Source: Alteromonadaceae bacterium (GTDB taxonomy: Bacteria > Pseudomonadota > Gammaproteobacteria > Enterobacterales > Alteromonadaceae). From it: 64,000 bases of DNA. The stretch spans positions 62,001 to 126,000 of the forward strand of contig JABSOI010000014.1 of assembly GCA_013216015.1 (NCBI GenBank), given 5' to 3'. How positions within the stretch are numbered: position 1 is the first letter of the stretch; each line of letters opens with the position of its first letter. The position numbers and the translations under genes are program-made. The notes beneath the pieces are model-generated. The model ran no database searches, was not told where the DNA came from, and saw only the letters and a list, made by a program, of their open reading frames with translations. Shown here in pieces: positions 8,739 through 19,951 of the stretch.

Positions 8739-10766
8739 TTAGTCAGATTCCAACTTAAATTCTTGCACAGATTGTTGTAATTCTTCAGATAAACGAGCGA
8801 CCTCACTGCTAGATGCGGCAGTTTGCTGAGAGCCTGCTGTAGTTTGTTCGGCAATAGCAACAATAGATTCCAGATTTTCGCTAATTTCATGAGCAACTAC
8901 GCTTTGCTCTTCTGCAGCTGTGGCAATTTGTGAACTTCTGTCAAATGCTTCGTGGACTGCATGAGTAATAGCATCTAAAGCCTTGTCAGTTATTTCACTT
9001 TGTTCTACACAACTGGCTGCTTGTTTTTTGCCTGCATTCATTACATTAACCGCTTGTTCAGCGCCATCTTGTAACACTTCGATCATTTTTTGAATTTCTT
9101 GAGTGGATTCTTGTGTACGACTCGCCAGTGTTCTTACTTCATCAGCAACGACGGCAAAGCCACGTCCTTGTTCACCAGCTCGTGCAGCTTCGATAGCGGC
9201 GTTAAGTGCCAGTAAATTAGTTTGTTCGGCGATACCTCTAATTACATCAAGAATACTGCCAATTGATGCACTGTCTTGTTGTAATTTATTGATCACCTGA
9301 GAAGCAGAATCTACTTCACTTGCTAATAACTCAATAGTTTGACGACTTTTTTCTGAGATAATTTTAATACGTTCTGCTTCATCGTCAGCTTGTTTGATTT
9401 CCCCTAACGCATCATTTGCACTTGTCAATACACTTTGTGATGTACTGCTCATTTCGGTGGTGGCAGACGCTGCTTGTTCCACCTGATTACGCTGTTCTTC
9501 AATTGCAGTTGTACTTTGTGCAGTAACTGCAGATGTTTGTTCTGCTGCCGCGGCTAATTGAGTTGAACGACTTACGATGCCTTGAATAAGTGTTCTTAAG
9601 CTATCGATAAGTAAGTTACAATTTTTAGATAATGTAGCAAATTCATCCGTGCCGCTTTCATCCAGTTTACGAGATAAATCACCTGAAGATACGACTTTAA
9701 GCATTTCATTTACGCGTCCTAGCGGTCGAGTAATACTAATTAGGGTAAATCGAGCAATGAAAAAAGCTATAAAAATCGAAATGAGCAATATGCCAATTGT
9801 CTGGGTTGTACCACTTGAAACGGAATCAGCTACAAGTTGTCCTGCTTTCGTAGTGGTTTCACTAGCAAGCGCCATTTGTTCTTTTAATATTTTATTACCT
9901 GCATTAATATCAAGTTCAGCGGCTGCTAATTTTTCCTGAGCCAGTTGATTGGCGTTGAGCTGAGTCTTTTTATGGAAAAGAATACCTTGAGTTTCTGACA
10001 TTAACTCTTGTATTTCGACAAATGCAGTTTCCAAACTTTCAGCAACATCACCAACATTGTTTACATTTAATTCATTGATTTCTTCTCGAACAGAAGTATT
10101 CAGCTCATTCATTGCAAATGACATTTCACTTTCTATCAGGTGGCTTGTATTAGTAGTTTGTACGTCTTTGTATTCCAATGCCGATGCTGTTAGGTTGTTG
10201 AATTGTGTTTCAATAACTTCACCAAGGCTAATAGCTCGTTGTAATCTGCTATCTGCTAAATCATGGTCAGCTAAATCTAATAATAATGTAACTGCATCAT
10301 CAGCTCTTTCTTCTAACGCATCTATTTTATCATTTAAAATGGCTTGCTGTTCTATACTGATTTTTCGATTGTTAAATACATCACTGACATCAGCTTGTAA
10401 TTTAAAATAGATGTTATCAATTTTTTTTAAATTACTTAAAAGTGTATTTTCATTTTGCACCACACGCTTTAGTTTTTTAAGTGTTGAGGTGAAAAGTTTA
10501 TTACTGGATTCATATTTCTGTAAGTTTTCATTAAGCGGAGCTAATTCGGTTTGGTAGTAACCACGTAAGGATTGATTCCCTATTGTGGATAATTCTGTCG
10601 CTAAATTATTGCTAGACTTAAGGGTTGGGATCGCTAATTCGCTTTGTCGAAGTGTTGATTCATTAATAGTATCGAGATTTAACCATGTGATCATACTAGT
10701 TAAAAAAAGCAAAATTGAGATAGTGGAAAAACCACCAATAATCTTCATTCGTACCGTTAAATTCAT
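8739..10766 (-). CDS. Methyl-accepting chemotaxis protein
   Basis: Membrane chemoreceptor of 675 residues. A transmembrane helix lies near residues 8-30, followed by a long periplasmic helical sensor domain of about 270 residues. A second membrane helix ([17 protein letters not shown]) leads into a HAMP domain beginning [15 protein letters not shown]. The cytoplasmic coiled coil contains the invariant hairpin tip, [20 protein letters not shown], which contacts CheA/CheW. There is no C-terminal NWETF-like pentapeptide, so adaptation enzymes must bind otherwise. The ATG at 10766 has GGTGG about eight bases upstream; a TTG at 10778 is a weaker alternative. The ligand is unknown. No che genes are nearby. 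Confidence 0.94.
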   Translation of the reverse strand: MNLTVRMKIIGGFSTISILLFLTSMITWLNLDTINESTLRQSELAIPTLKSSNNLATELSTIGNQSLRGYYQTELAPLNENLQKYESSNKLFTSTLKKLKRVVQNENTLLSNLKKIDNIYFKLQADVSDVFNNRKISIEQQAILNDKIDALEERADDAVTLLLDLADHDLADSRLQRAISLGEVIETQFNNLTASALEYKDVQTTNTSHLIESEMSFAMNELNTSVREEINELNVNNVGDVAESLETAFVEIQELMSETQGILFHKKTQLNANQLAQEKLAAAELDINAGNKILKEQMALASETTTKAGQLVADSVSSGTTQTIGILLISIFIAFFIARFTLISITRPLGRVNEMLKVVSSGDLSRKLDESGTDEFATLSKNCNLLIDSLRTLIQGIVSRSTQLAAAAEQTSAVTAQSTTAIEEQRNQVEQAASATTEMSSTSQSVLTSANDALGEIKQADDEAERIKIISEKSRQTIELLASEVDSASQVINKLQQDSASIGSILDVIRGIAEQTNLLALNAAIEAARAGEQGRGFAVVADEVRTLASRTQESTQEIQKMIEVLQDGAEQAVNVMNAGKKQAASCVEQSEITDKALDAITHAVHEAFDRSSQIATAAEEQSVVAHEISENLESIVAIAEQTTAGSQQTAASSSEVARLSEELQQSVQEFKLESD

Positions 10767-10988
10767 AGATGCCACCAATTAGTTTTAATCAAATGTCAAA
10801 CACCTCAAGTTTTAAGTCCATTGAGGTGAGCATACCAAAGCTGTGTCTATTAGACGTTACTAAGTATTAAGTTTTTGGGAATATATTTATATCGATGTTA
10901 ATATCGATAATAATTTATTAGTCATATTTAACCATATATTCCTATTATAACAAGTAAATTCAATTTTTTATCTTATGTTATTAAAGAA

Positions 10989-11804
10989 TTATATATTTTT
11001 ATGTGATTTCTCTGTAAATACCTGTTTATCATCCCACCTTAACATGGTGAGATAATTACCCCAAACGCAGCCTGTGTCTAAGGCGTATACATTTTTATGG
11101 GGGCATTGCCCCATAAGAGTTGCCCAATGTCCAAATATCAAATTCGTACTATCGACAACGTCCCGAAGCTCAAACCAAGGTATTAAATCTAAGGGTGCAT
11201 CAGCCAGGGCTTCTTTACAGTTGAACTCTAATGTTTTGTCTTTATGACAATACCTCATTCTAGTAAAAGCATTTATAGTATAACGAAATTTTTCTGTGTT
11301 GCTTTTAGCCTGAGTCCAATCATTTGGCAGTTCACCATACATTTTGGCAAGCCATTTATTTCGATGTTTTGAACTGAGTTTTTTGTTCGCTGATCCTGCT
11401 TGTTCTATTGCTTCTTTAATTGTCCATTGGGGTGATAACCCTGCGTGAGTCATATAAGTATTTTCACCGGGTATTTTTTGGATCAGCGGTTGCTGAGCAA
11501 GCCAATTCATTAGTTCATCAATATCTGACGCAGCAAGTAATTCATCTAGCTGGTCTTTTTTATGAGCATTTTTTATACCAGCATAAATAGCAAGTAAGTG
11601 TAAATCATGGTTACCTAAAACCATTTTTGCACTTTGACCTAAAGATTTAATAAAGCGTATAGTGGCTAATGAATCAGGACCGCGTGCAACTATATCTCCA
11701 GCCAGCCATAATTCATCTTTATTCTCGATAAAGTTAGCTTTGTTTAGCAATGCCTTAAGTTCTGAAAAACAGCCTTGGATGTCTCCAACAATGTAGATAG
11801 CCAT
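10989..11804 (-). CDS. apaH: Bis(5'-nucleosyl)-tetraphosphatase, symmetrical (ApaH)
   Basis: Hydrolyses diadenosine tetraphosphate to two ADP. 271 residues. The metallophosphatase motifs are present: GDIQGC near the start, LWLAGDIVARGP, LGNHDLHLLAI and THAGLSPQW. In E. coli it is the last gene of the lptD-surA-pdxA-rsmA-apaG-apaH cluster, and the same order is seen here, with apaG ending 17 bases upstream. The 222 bases between this gene and the MCP gene are AT-rich, with no clear terminator. Confidence 0.97.
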   Translation of the reverse strand: MAIYIVGDIQGCFSELKALLNKANFIENKDELWLAGDIVARGPDSLATIRFIKSLGQSAKMVLGNHDLHLLAIYAGIKNAHKKDQLDELLAASDIDELMNWLAQQPLIQKIPGENTYMTHAGLSPQWTIKEAIEQAGSANKKLSSKHRNKWLAKMYGELPNDWTQAKSNTEKFRYTINAFTRMRYCHKDKTLEFNCKEALADAPLDLIPWFELRDVVDSTNLIFGHWATLMGQCPHKNVYALDTGCVWGNYLTMLRWDDKQVFTEKSHKNI

Positions 11805-11821
11805 AGTCTAATTAATAATAC

Positions 11822-12286
11822 TTAATGAATAATATTAGGAATAGCTAGCCGGAATACAGGAATATCTACTTTGATAATGTCAGCTGCTGGTGCAGATTTT
11901 AAGCTTTCGGTTGTTTTTTGTAGCATTGGTTTTGTCTCCATCAGTTTTTTATTCATTATCTTTTTCTGCATTAGATAATGTCCTTGCATGGTGCCAAATG
12001 GCGTTTTTAATAAACAACCACTGGTATAAGTATAACTGGCGCCCGGGGCTATATTAGGTTTCATACCTATCACGCCCTCTCCCTCAACGGTGGTGACATC
12101 ACCATTAGCATCGGTAATTATCCAGCTGCGAGTTAGTAGCTGAACCACACTATCACTATTGTTAGTTATAGTAATAGTGTAACTGAAGATAAATTTATTT
12201 TCAGTCAATATAGATTGCTCGGGTATAAAATTAATTTTTACCTTAATATCAACACAAGTATTTTTAGTTGTTACGCTATTGTCCAT
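11822..12286 (-). CDS. apaG: ApaG/DUF525 domain protein (Co2+/Mg2+ efflux protein ApaG)
   Basis: A fibronectin-like beta-sandwich of the ApaG (DUF525) family, identified by NNSDSVVQLLTRSWIITDANG, the GEGVIGMKPNIAPG stretch and the terminal IPVFRLAIPNIIH. It has 154 residues against 125 in E. coli. Compared with E. coli, the loop between GHYLM and IPVFRL is about 24 residues longer and rich in Lys and Met (KKIMNKKLMETKPMLQK). Its biochemical role is unclear despite the name. It starts one base beyond the rsmA stop, so translation is probably coupled. Confidence 0.93.
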   Translation of the reverse strand: MDNSVTTKNTCVDIKVKINFIPEQSILTENKFIFSYTITITNNSDSVVQLLTRSWIITDANGDVTTVEGEGVIGMKPNIAPGASYTYTSGCLLKTPFGTMQGHYLMQKKIMNKKLMETKPMLQKTTESLKSAPAADIIKVDIPVFRLAIPNIIH

Positions 12287-12287
12287 T

Positions 12288-13094
12288 TTAATCTACCGGA
12301 TTATCGACAATAAAATTGGCGAGCTTTATATAATCATCTACGCAGATATTTTCAGGACGTAATGTTGGATCTATGTCTAAGCTGATGAGCTGCTCTACAG
12401 TGAGCAACTTCTTAAAGCTATTACGAATTGTTTTTCTACGTTGGCCAAAAGCAGCAAGACAGACACGATTTAAAGCATTAATATCTTTCACGGGGTTCTT
12501 GATTTCTTTGTGAGGAATAAGCCTGACTATTGCTGAGTCAACTTTGGGTGCCGGGTTAAATGCTTCAGGACCAATTTCCATTACCGGAATTACCTGACAT
12601 TGATATTGAGTCATTATAGATAAACGACCATACGCTTTACAATTATGTCCGGAAGCCATACGTTCAACGACTTCTTTTTGTAACATAAAATGCATATCAT
12701 GTACTTTTTCTTTAAACGTCAGTAAATGAAAAATTAATGGCGTGGATATGTTGTAGGGTAAATTGCCAAAAATTCGTAGAGGTTCACCTTCGATAAAAAG
12801 CTGACTGAAGTCAAACTTCAAGGCATCATTTTCGTATATGGTTATGTGTGGAGCAATAAAAGGATGGTGTCGTAATCTATGTGCTAAATCCCTATCTAAT
12901 TCAACTACGGATAGCTTGCCAGCTCTTTCTATTACAGGCTCGGTTAAGGCACCGAGTCCAGGGCCAATTTCAACTAAATTTTCACCGGGTTCAGGATTAA
13001 TAACATCTACAATTCTGCTTATAACCGAATCATCGTGTAGGAAGTTTTGACCAAAACGTTTTTTAGCCTGATGACCTAGATGGCTTTTACTCAT
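12288..13094 (-). CDS. rsmA: 16S rRNA dimethyladenosine transferase (KsgA)
   Basis: S-adenosylmethionine-dependent enzyme that dimethylates A1518 and A1519 of 16S rRNA during 30S maturation; loss gives kasugamycin resistance. 268 residues. Motif I is [13 protein letters not shown] and the catalytic motif IV is [10 protein letters not shown]. The N-terminal [11 protein letters not shown] is characteristic of the family. It sits between pdxA and apaG as in E. coli. Confidence 0.97.
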   Translation of the reverse strand: MSKSHLGHQAKKRFGQNFLHDDSVISRIVDVINPEPGENLVEIGPGLGALTEPVIERAGKLSVVELDRDLAHRLRHHPFIAPHITIYENDALKFDFSQLFIEGEPLRIFGNLPYNISTPLIFHLLTFKEKVHDMHFMLQKEVVERMASGHNCKAYGRLSIMTQYQCQVIPVMEIGPEAFNPAPKVDSAIVRLIPHKEIKNPVKDINALNRVCLAAFGQRRKTIRNSFKKLLTVEQLISLDIDPTLRPENICVDDYIKLANFIVDNPVD

Positions 13095-13156
13095 AAAATG
13101 GGCTCAATAAATTATTACGGGGAAAGCAACTCATTAAGAGTTGCAAGTAGTTATAC

Positions 13157-13179
13157 TATACCCAAGTTGTTTGGGTATA
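13157..13179. repeat. Perfect hairpin TATACCCAA/TTGGGTATA
   Basis: A 9-base perfect inverted repeat around a 5-base loop, in the 92-base gap between pdxA and rsmA. The arm TATACCCAA also begins the terminal repeat of the MITE-like element at 27704-27969, so this may be a collapsed remnant of the same family. There is no T-run, so it is unlikely to be a strong terminator, and the operon may read through. Confidence 0.7.
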
Positions 13180-13186
13180 TTTGGTA

Positions 13187-14167
13187 TTACTGATTATTCG
13201 CTAAAATAATAGCGTTTCGCATTGCTTCCAATAAACTACCGGGATCTGCCTGATCGGTTCCTGCAAGATCTAAAGCTGTACCATGATCAACAGATGTTCT
13301 GATGAATGGTAGCCCCAGGGTAATATTAACAGATGAACCAAAGCCTTTATATTTTAATACTGGCAGTCCTTGATCATGAAACATACTCAAAATAGCATCA
13401 GCTTCAGTGAGGTATTTTTTTTGGAAAATAGTATCAGCAGGTAAAGGCCCTATAATATTGATACCTTCTGCACGCAATTCATCAAAAGCAGGGATCATCA
13501 CTTCAATTTCTTCCCTACCTAAATGTCCCCCTTCTCCCGCGTGAGGATTTAAGCCGCACGCATAAATTTTTGGTTCATTTATGCCGAATTTTTTAATGAG
13601 ATCCTGATGCAGTATACGGGTAACTTTTTGCAGTCTTTCTTTAGTTATAGCTTTAGCTACGTAGGCTAAAGGTATATGAGTAGTTACTAGCGCAACACGC
13701 AGACCTTCTGTTGCCAACATCATAACCACATCGGAACAGTTTGCCTGATGAGCAAAATATTCCGTATGTCCACTAAAAGGGATACCTGCTTTATTAATTA
13801 AACCTTTATGAACAGGGCCTGTGACGACGGCATCAAATTCCCCAGAAATATTTTTTTCTGAAGCTAAACGTAGTGTCTCTACAACATAAGCGCCATTATT
13901 AACATTCAATTCACCCGGAATACAGGCCTCTGCCATTTCAACATGAAAAATAGATAAAGTTCCAGCCTTTTGCGGACACGGTTCTTTGTCTGGATCATAT
14001 GTTTCTAATGTTAATGGCATACCGAGCAGTTTAGCTCGTTCTATTAATAAATCCGCACTGGCAACAGCAACCAATTGTACCGGCCAATCTCGTTGAGCAA
14101 TAGAAATTAACAGGTCTGGTCCAACACCAGCAGGCTCACCTGGTGTAATTGCAATGCGTTTTGGCAT
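13187..14167 (-). CDS. pdxA: 4-hydroxythreonine-4-phosphate dehydrogenase
   Basis: NAD-dependent enzyme of the DXP-dependent pyridoxal phosphate pathway. 326 residues. Metal-ligand histidines appear in [22 protein letters not shown] and [14 protein letters not shown], and [13 protein letters not shown] is the N-terminal signature. Its start codon overlaps the surA stop in the form TAATG (one base), indicating translational coupling. Confidence 0.97.
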   Translation of the reverse strand: MPKRIAITPGEPAGVGPDLLISIAQRDWPVQLVAVASADLLIERAKLLGMPLTLETYDPDKEPCPQKAGTLSIFHVEMAEACIPGELNVNNGAYVVETLRLASEKNISGEFDAVVTGPVHKGLINKAGIPFSGHTEYFAHQANCSDVVMMLATEGLRVALVTTHIPLAYVAKAITKERLQKVTRILHQDLIKKFGINEPKIYACGLNPHAGEGGHLGREEIEVMIPAFDELRAEGINIIGPLPADTIFQKKYLTEADAILSMFHDQGLPVLKYKGFGSSVNITLGLPFIRTSVDHGTALDLAGTDQADPGSLLEAMRNAIILANNQ

Positions 14168-15468
14168 TACTTGTTACCCCGTTCAAATACTTCGATATAG
14201 GCTTCGTCCCGAGTTTCTTTTATCCAGCGTGCACTTTCCATGTTAAATTTACGTTTATAAAGGAGTTGCGTTGCTCTATTTTCATTCATTTGTTTGGTTG
14301 CGTCTAAAGTACGACGACCAGTTAATTGGGCAAGATGCCAACCAAAGGAAGAGCGGAATGGTTTTGAATATTCATCTATTTTTAAGCTTGCTAATGTTTC
14401 AGCGAATGTAGGATCCCAAATCGAAGGATCTGTCCAGTCTAATTCACCACCACGTGCAGCTGATGCATCTTCTGAATGTGCTTTAGCCAACTCGGCAAAG
14501 TCAGCTTCCCCCGCATTAATTTGGTCTAAATAACCTTGTAACATCGCTTCTGCTTTGGCTTCACTAAGAATGATTGTCGGTAAAATTAAAATGTGACGCG
14601 AATTAACTTCCTCTATTTCAACTATTTGTCGGCCGCGGATGTCGAGAATTTTAACGATGCTGAAACCTAACCCTGTTCTTATTGGGCCGAATACTTCATC
14701 TTTTGTTTTTCCATCAACAAGTTCAGCAAATAAGGTTGGAGTTTCGTTTATGCTTTTCCAGCCTAAATCACCACCTTTCAACGCGCTTGCGTCACTTGAT
14801 GAAGCAAGGGCAATCTTCGCAAAATCGCTGCCATTGTTCAATAAATCAATGACTTTATCAGCTCTGTCCTTTGCTGAATTAATATCTTCCTGAGTTGGGT
14901 CCATCGGAAATTCAATTAATATATGTCCTAAATTGTATTCAACTTCATTGTTGGTTTGTTCTTTCATTGCAGTAAGTAAATTAGCGATTTCCTGCGGAGA
15001 AATATAGATACGGCGACGGACACTGGCTTGGCGTACATCACTGGTAATTAATTCGTTTCGAACACTTTCCCGGTAAGTTTCGTAATTTACTTCATTGGCA
15101 ACCATCGACTGACGATATTCTTCCAGAGTTAAATTTTCATTGTTTGCAATGTTTGTCAGTGTTTGATCCAACTGAGCATCACTAACTTGTACACCCATTC
15201 TTTCGCCAATTTGGAGCATGAGCGTGTCGTTAATGAGTTTTTCCATGACTTGAACACGTAAAGCATTATCAGAAGGTAATTCTTGATTGTTTTTTTCTGC
15301 GTTCAACTTAATGGATTTTATTAATTCAACAACTTCTGATTCTAATACAACCCCAGAGTTAACAATTGCTGCAACACGATCTAGTTCTATTTCTTGTGCA
15401 TTAGTTTTAATGCTTGCATTGAAAATAAATACGGCGGTGAGTGCTAATAATTTTAATGAATTTTTCAT
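14167..15468 (-). CDS. surA: Periplasmic chaperone / peptidyl-prolyl isomerase SurA
   Basis: Escorts outer-membrane proteins, including LptD, to the BAM complex. 433 residues. The signal peptide ([20 protein letters not shown]) is followed by the N-terminal chaperone domain beginning [19 protein letters not shown]. Two parvulin domains are visible, at about 175-275 ([15 protein letters not shown]) and 285-385 ([16 protein letters not shown]). The C-terminal helix returns to the chaperone core. It lies directly downstream of lptD (18-base gap) and is coupled to pdxA. Confidence 0.97.
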   Translation of the reverse strand: MKNSLKLLALTAVFIFNASIKTNAQEIELDRVAAIVNSGVVLESEVVELIKSIKLNAEKNNQELPSDNALRVQVMEKLINDTLMLQIGERMGVQVSDAQLDQTLTNIANNENLTLEEYRQSMVANEVNYETYRESVRNELITSDVRQASVRRRIYISPQEIANLLTAMKEQTNNEVEYNLGHILIEFPMDPTQEDINSAKDRADKVIDLLNNGSDFAKIALASSSDASALKGGDLGWKSINETPTLFAELVDGKTKDEVFGPIRTGLGFSIVKILDIRGRQIVEIEEVNSRHILILPTIILSEAKAEAMLQGYLDQINAGEADFAELAKAHSEDASAARGGELDWTDPSIWDPTFAETLASLKIDEYSKPFRSSFGWHLAQLTGRRTLDATKQMNENRATQLLYKRKFNMESARWIKETRDEAYIEVFERGNK

Positions 15469-15486
15469 GCGTCCTAAATTTCTTTG

Positions 15487-17757
15487 TTAGTTATTGAGAA
15501 AGTATGGGCGTTTATAGCCAAATATACTTGCGTTAAACATATTTTGAGTACTAAAACTTATTTTGAAACCACTATCAAATTCATCGCGGTTTTTACTATT
15601 AATATTTTGCTCATCTAGATTAGTATTTATATGTCGATGATAGGAAAATTGAATTGCCCAACAACAGCTTTCATATTGTACACCAGCATAAGATTCTAAA
15701 CTGCGTTTTTGTTGTAAATCTTTAGTTATTCTACTAAAGAAGCGCCAATCTTTGTTGATTTTTGTACTAGCAAGCAAAGATATTTGTTCTAAACTAGTGT
15801 CTGAGACACTACGAGTGTACCTATGGTTCAATTGTATTGTATTATTTTTATCAATTTGGTAATCGACAGTCAGTTGGCTTTTGTTTGTTTCATTTGTGTG
15901 GGTATTATACTGAATGTCCGCTTCAAACTGCCACTTTCGACTTAGCTGCAAAAATATATCAGCTGCAAGGGCCGATTGGTCCTCTTCAATAATGTCAAAA
16001 TCATTTTCATCATTTTCATCATTCTCATTAATATAAATGATCTGTCCTAAACTTAAATGAAATAGCTCTTCGTTTTCAGAATTTAAAACACGGGAGGTCA
16101 CTCCCCAGGAAAATTGATTCGCTGGTGTAATACGGTCTAAACCACTATATCGCTTATCACGAAATAAACCACCAAAGTCTTCTTGTAATAGTGTACTGTC
16201 ATAAATTGCAATATTTCTTTGATCTTTTTCAGGGATAAATAAATACTGTAATTGTGGCTCAAGCGTTTGGCGGTAACCAGTGCCAATATATTTCATTGGT
16301 CTATCAAAATTGATCCCGCCGTGAAAACGGAGTTTTGGCAATGTTCTACTTACATTCTTTTTAAACACACTGGATGATGAAATATTTGCTTGATGATAAT
16401 TAGTCTGCATTAATTTAAATTCAGAGTTGAAAAACCAAGCGGGTGTTGATACCGGAAAAGTAACACCAGCTTCAAGATGATAACGTTTCGTTTGAGGGAT
16501 GTTTTTATTTGCGGATTGAAATTCACTTATTTCAGAATATATGTCAAATAGTCCATTCCAAAAAGGTAGCTTAGTGTGACTCAAGAATTCAAGGTGAACA
16601 GGTGTTCTATAACCGAGTTTATGATTTCCGAGCACTTCAAAATCTTGTAATTGCACTTTTGCTTGCCAATTATTGCCAAAATAAGATAATTCTGCAATTT
16701 GATACAAATAAGCATCATTGGCATTGTATTGTTCGCTACCAATATCAATCAGGTAATTATCATCACTCATGGTGGTGTAATCAATATATGCCCGAAATGC
16801 GTCTGAAAAGGTACCCGTATGTTGAATTCTTGCTAAATACCTGGGGTCACTGTCAACTTTATATTCGTTATCTTTATTGAGGTATTCAACATTTATAATA
16901 CCTGATTGAAAGCCGCTTAAATAACGAAATTCCCCTTCCAGCAGCATCCCGCGTTTAGATAAGAAATGAGGAGTAATAGTTGCGTCCATATTTTCGGCTA
17001 TGTTCCAATAAATAGGTAAAGCTATTTCAAGGCCAGAATTTTTGGATGTTCTAATTTTGGGGTTAATCAATCCAGACGTTCTTTTATTGGTCACTGGGAA
17101 AGAGAAATAAGGAATATACATGACAGGGATATCTTGTATTTTTAAAATTGTATTGTAGGCTCTGCCTATATTTTCTGTCTCTGAAATGCTGATTTCACTG
17201 GCTTGTATTTGCCAATCTGGAATTTCATTCATGCAAGTTGTGTAGCTCGAATCAATTAAACTTAATGTTCCATCACCGCTCAGAGAAATTAATTCAGCTT
17301 TGCCTCGCCCTTGTATTCCTTTTAATTGATAGTGAGAATTTGTCAGTCTGGTTGCATTGGATGTTTCGCTCGCTATGAGTTGATCGGCGAATATATCAAT
17401 GTTTGAGTTTTGAAAATGAATATTTCCTTGAGCATTAATTAAAGAGTTTTGTCTATTTATTTCAACATACTCAGCGAAAATTGTTTGTTGATTGCCAATT
17501 AAGGTGACACCGCCAGTAAATTTGGCAAATTGATTCTTTTCTATACTGGTATTTTTAGATAATATTTTTAGATAATCTTTTGATGTTGCCGGATCTGAAC
17601 TTGGTGTCAGTATTTCAGAATATATGGGTGGGTACACTGGCACAGGGCAAGATAACGTATTAGCAAAATTGAACCCACTGGATATTGTTTCGGCTTGAAT
17701 GCTATGAGATACAAAAGAGCAGCCAATTAATATTAAAATTGTACGGGAAACAAGCAT
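15487..17757 (-). CDS. lptD: LPS-assembly outer membrane protein LptD
   Basis: Beta-barrel that inserts lipopolysaccharide into the outer leaflet with LptE. 756 residues from the ATG at 17757, which opens directly on a signal peptide (MLVSRTILILIGCSFVSHS). An extended start at 17877 would bury that signal. The OstA/LptA-like jellyroll precedes the barrel. The cysteines needed for the LptD disulfide switch are visible: LSCPVPV and TCMNEIP near the N-terminus, and the CC pair in ESCCWAIQ near the C-terminus. A short in-frame tandem repeat gives ENDENDENDFD in a barrel loop (about 16001-16027). It heads the surA-pdxA-rsmA operon and is divergent from amgK. Confidence 0.93.
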   Translation of the reverse strand: MLVSRTILILIGCSFVSHSIQAETISSGFNFANTLSCPVPVYPPIYSEILTPSSDPATSKDYLKILSKNTSIEKNQFAKFTGGVTLIGNQQTIFAEYVEINRQNSLINAQGNIHFQNSNIDIFADQLIASETSNATRLTNSHYQLKGIQGRGKAELISLSGDGTLSLIDSSYTTCMNEIPDWQIQASEISISETENIGRAYNTILKIQDIPVMYIPYFSFPVTNKRTSGLINPKIRTSKNSGLEIALPIYWNIAENMDATITPHFLSKRGMLLEGEFRYLSGFQSGIINVEYLNKDNEYKVDSDPRYLARIQHTGTFSDAFRAYIDYTTMSDDNYLIDIGSEQYNANDAYLYQIAELSYFGNNWQAKVQLQDFEVLGNHKLGYRTPVHLEFLSHTKLPFWNGLFDIYSEISEFQSANKNIPQTKRYHLEAGVTFPVSTPAWFFNSEFKLMQTNYHQANISSSSVFKKNVSRTLPKLRFHGGINFDRPMKYIGTGYRQTLEPQLQYLFIPEKDQRNIAIYDSTLLQEDFGGLFRDKRYSGLDRITPANQFSWGVTSRVLNSENEELFHLSLGQIIYINENDENDENDFDIIEEDQSALAADIFLQLSRKWQFEADIQYNTHTNETNKSQLTVDYQIDKNNTIQLNHRYTRSVSDTSLEQISLLASTKINKDWRFFSRITKDLQQKRSLESYAGVQYESCCWAIQFSYHRHINTNLDEQNINSKNRDEFDSGFKISFSTQNMFNASIFGYKRPYFLNN

Positions 17758-17980
17758 TAAAAATCCGAAAGTAAAAAAGCAAATCTTGAATTTCAAGTTG
17801 CTTGAGTATATTTCCAGAAGGTTTGGCTCATATACTCGTAATAGTAATAATTTAACCTTAAATTGTGGGTAAACCACAATACAGACAGGATAAATTTTAT
17901 TTAATCTTGCTATGATATAGCAATTTTCTTCAACTCGCTAATTGTGAGAGCGGTTGTTTTTAAACTAAGGTTAAAAAGTA

Positions 17981-19015
17981 TTGGTTAATTTAAGATTTCA
18001 GTTGCTCAAACGGTGGTTATGTGAACAGTTCGCAGTCGATTCGATCGAACTTACTCCCATTACAGGTGACGCTGGTTTTCGCAGTTATAGTCGCTTTGTT
18101 ATTGAAAATAAAACGTTTATTGCTGTAGATGCCCCGGGTGACAAATCGAATAATCAAGGTTTTCTTGCCATTCAGGCAGCATTCCTTAAAAAAGGATTAT
18201 TGGTCCCAGAAATACTAGCTAAAGATTTGCGGCAAGGTTTTTTTTGTTTGAGTGATTTTGGTGATCAGCTTTTTTCTGACACCTTAACCTTTACAACAAT
18301 GAACAATCAATATCGTAAGGCGATTGATTTATTACCGTTAATTTCAACTATACAAGTTGATAGTTCGTATGATTTGCCTCTTTACGATCGACAATTTATT
18401 TTAACCGAGCTTGAAATATTTGTTGATTGGCTGCTGGCTGAACATTTAGCTATTCAATTGAATCTCCAGGATAAACAATCTTTAGCACAATGTTTTAATG
18501 TATTGGTTGAAAGTGCGCTGGGGCAACCTCAGGTTTTTATGCACAGAGATTTTCATAGTCGGAATATTATGATGCTAGCTGACAGTAACTTAGGCATTAT
18601 TGATTTTCAGGATGCGGTTTTAGGTCCAATTACCTATGATATAGTTTCTTTGTTGAGAGATTGTTATATTCGCTGGCCTGATGCAGAAATTAAGTCTTTA
18701 TTTACATATTTTTGTCAAAAAATGACACAGTGTCATCATTGGGAAGGTAAGGCTTTTAATGTTCTGGATTTAAAAGATATCAGTGAGTTGAAATGGCAAC
18801 AATGGTTTGATTTGATGGGATTACAACGTCATATTAAGGCTGCAGGTATTTTTGCCCGCTTAAATTATCGTGATAATAAAAACGGTTACTTAAAGGATAT
18901 TCCATTAACGTTAGCTTATATCCGAGATATTAGTGCTTTGTATCCAGAGTTATCTTATATGCATGAATTGGTTAAAAACAAAGTAATACCAGCTTTAGAT
19001 AAGATAAAAAGGTAG
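17981..19015 (+). CDS. amgK: Sugar kinase of the aminoglycoside phosphotransferase family (AmgK-like)
   Basis: 344 residues with the phosphotransferase catalytic loop HRDFHSRNIM and the metal-binding IIDFQDAVLGP. AmgK phosphorylates the anomeric position of MurNAc or GlcNAc in the MurU peptidoglycan recycling route. The next gene is a MurU-like nucleotidyltransferase, and the pair upstream of lptD is a known arrangement (family knowledge). The start appears to be TTG at 17981, with AAGG about ten bases upstream and no good ATG nearby. The function is assigned by family and neighbour; a general aminoglycoside phosphotransferase role is less likely. Confidence 0.88.
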   Translation: MVNLRFQLLKRWLCEQFAVDSIELTPITGDAGFRSYSRFVIENKTFIAVDAPGDKSNNQGFLAIQAAFLKKGLLVPEILAKDLRQGFFCLSDFGDQLFSDTLTFTTMNNQYRKAIDLLPLISTIQVDSSYDLPLYDRQFILTELEIFVDWLLAEHLAIQLNLQDKQSLAQCFNVLVESALGQPQVFMHRDFHSRNIMMLADSNLGIIDFQDAVLGPITYDIVSLLRDCYIRWPDAEIKSLFTYFCQKMTQCHHWEGKAFNVLDLKDISELKWQQWFDLMGLQRHIKAAGIFARLNYRDNKNGYLKDIPLTLAYIRDISALYPELSYMHELVKNKVIPALDKIKR

Positions 19016-19131
19016 AAGGTAACAGGATAAGAGGGTAAGAATTTAAGGAGGTAACGCATATAAAAAATATGCTGATACCCTTTATGATAAATGCCTTTAC
19101 TGATCAATCTATAATTCAATTGGACTAACTG

Positions 19132-19842
19132 ATGAAAGCAATGATTTTAGCTGCGGGGCGTGGTGAAAGAATGCGACCTCTAACAGATATTTGTCCTAAG
19201 CCGTTGTTAAAAGTGGCAGGTATACCACTTATTGAACACCATATCAGGAAGTTGGCATCAGCAGGGATCACTGATATTGTCATTAATCATGCATGGCTTG
19301 GTGAACAAATTGAGCAATATCTTGGTGATGGCAGTCAATGGCAGGTTAATATAGTTTACAGCCCTGAGCCTGGCGGAGCTCTTGAAACAGCAGGCGGAAT
19401 TATTAACGCATTGCCTCTTTTAGCTGGTAGGGATGGAGGGAAGGGGACATTTGTTGTTGTTAATGCTGATATATATACGGGTTTTGATTTTACCGATTTA
19501 CCCATTTTATCTGAAGATTGTTTAGCACATTTATGGTTAGTGGAAAATCCACAGCATAATAGCAATGGTGATTTCTCACTGATTGACCGGGGAAATTTAC
19601 CAAGTTTGTTGTCAAATCTAATAACTGGTAATAACAATCAAAAAAATTATACATTTTCAGGTATTGGGTTATATCGTTATAGTTTTTTTTATCAGCAATT
19701 AAGTGATAATGATATTTTGCCTTTAGCGCCTCTGTTAAAACAAGCAGCTGATCAAGGTAAAATTACTGCCAGTGTGCTTTCATCACAATGGACTGACGTT
19801 GGGACACCTGACAGGTTGGAACAATTGAACAGTTGTCTATAA
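19132..19842 (+). CDS. murU: N-acetylmuramate-1-phosphate uridylyltransferase (MurU-like)
   Basis: 236-residue nucleotidyltransferase. It opens MKAMILAAGRGERMRPLT, the glycine-rich nucleotide-binding loop, followed by CPKPLLKVAG. An aspartate metal site lies in VVNADIYTGFDF, and WTDVGTPDRLEQL closes the protein. It would transfer UMP to MurNAc-1-phosphate made by the adjacent kinase and so bypass de novo UDP-MurNAc synthesis. The 117-base gap after amgK holds no clear terminator, so co-transcription is plausible. Confidence 0.9.
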   Translation: MKAMILAAGRGERMRPLTDICPKPLLKVAGIPLIEHHIRKLASAGITDIVINHAWLGEQIEQYLGDGSQWQVNIVYSPEPGGALETAGGIINALPLLAGRDGGKGTFVVVNADIYTGFDFTDLPILSEDCLAHLWLVENPQHNSNGDFSLIDRGNLPSLLSNLITGNNNQKNYTFSGIGLYRYSFFYQQLSDNDILPLAPLLKQAADQGKITASVLSSQWTDVGTPDRLEQLNSCL

Positions 19843-19951
19843 ACTAGGTTTTACATCATTAGGTTTTTCAAAACTGGACTTTAAAAAATAGGCTTTACAA
19901 AATTAGGGTTAGCTAAGGTTAACAAAATCAGGATTATTGAACGGAATAAAT

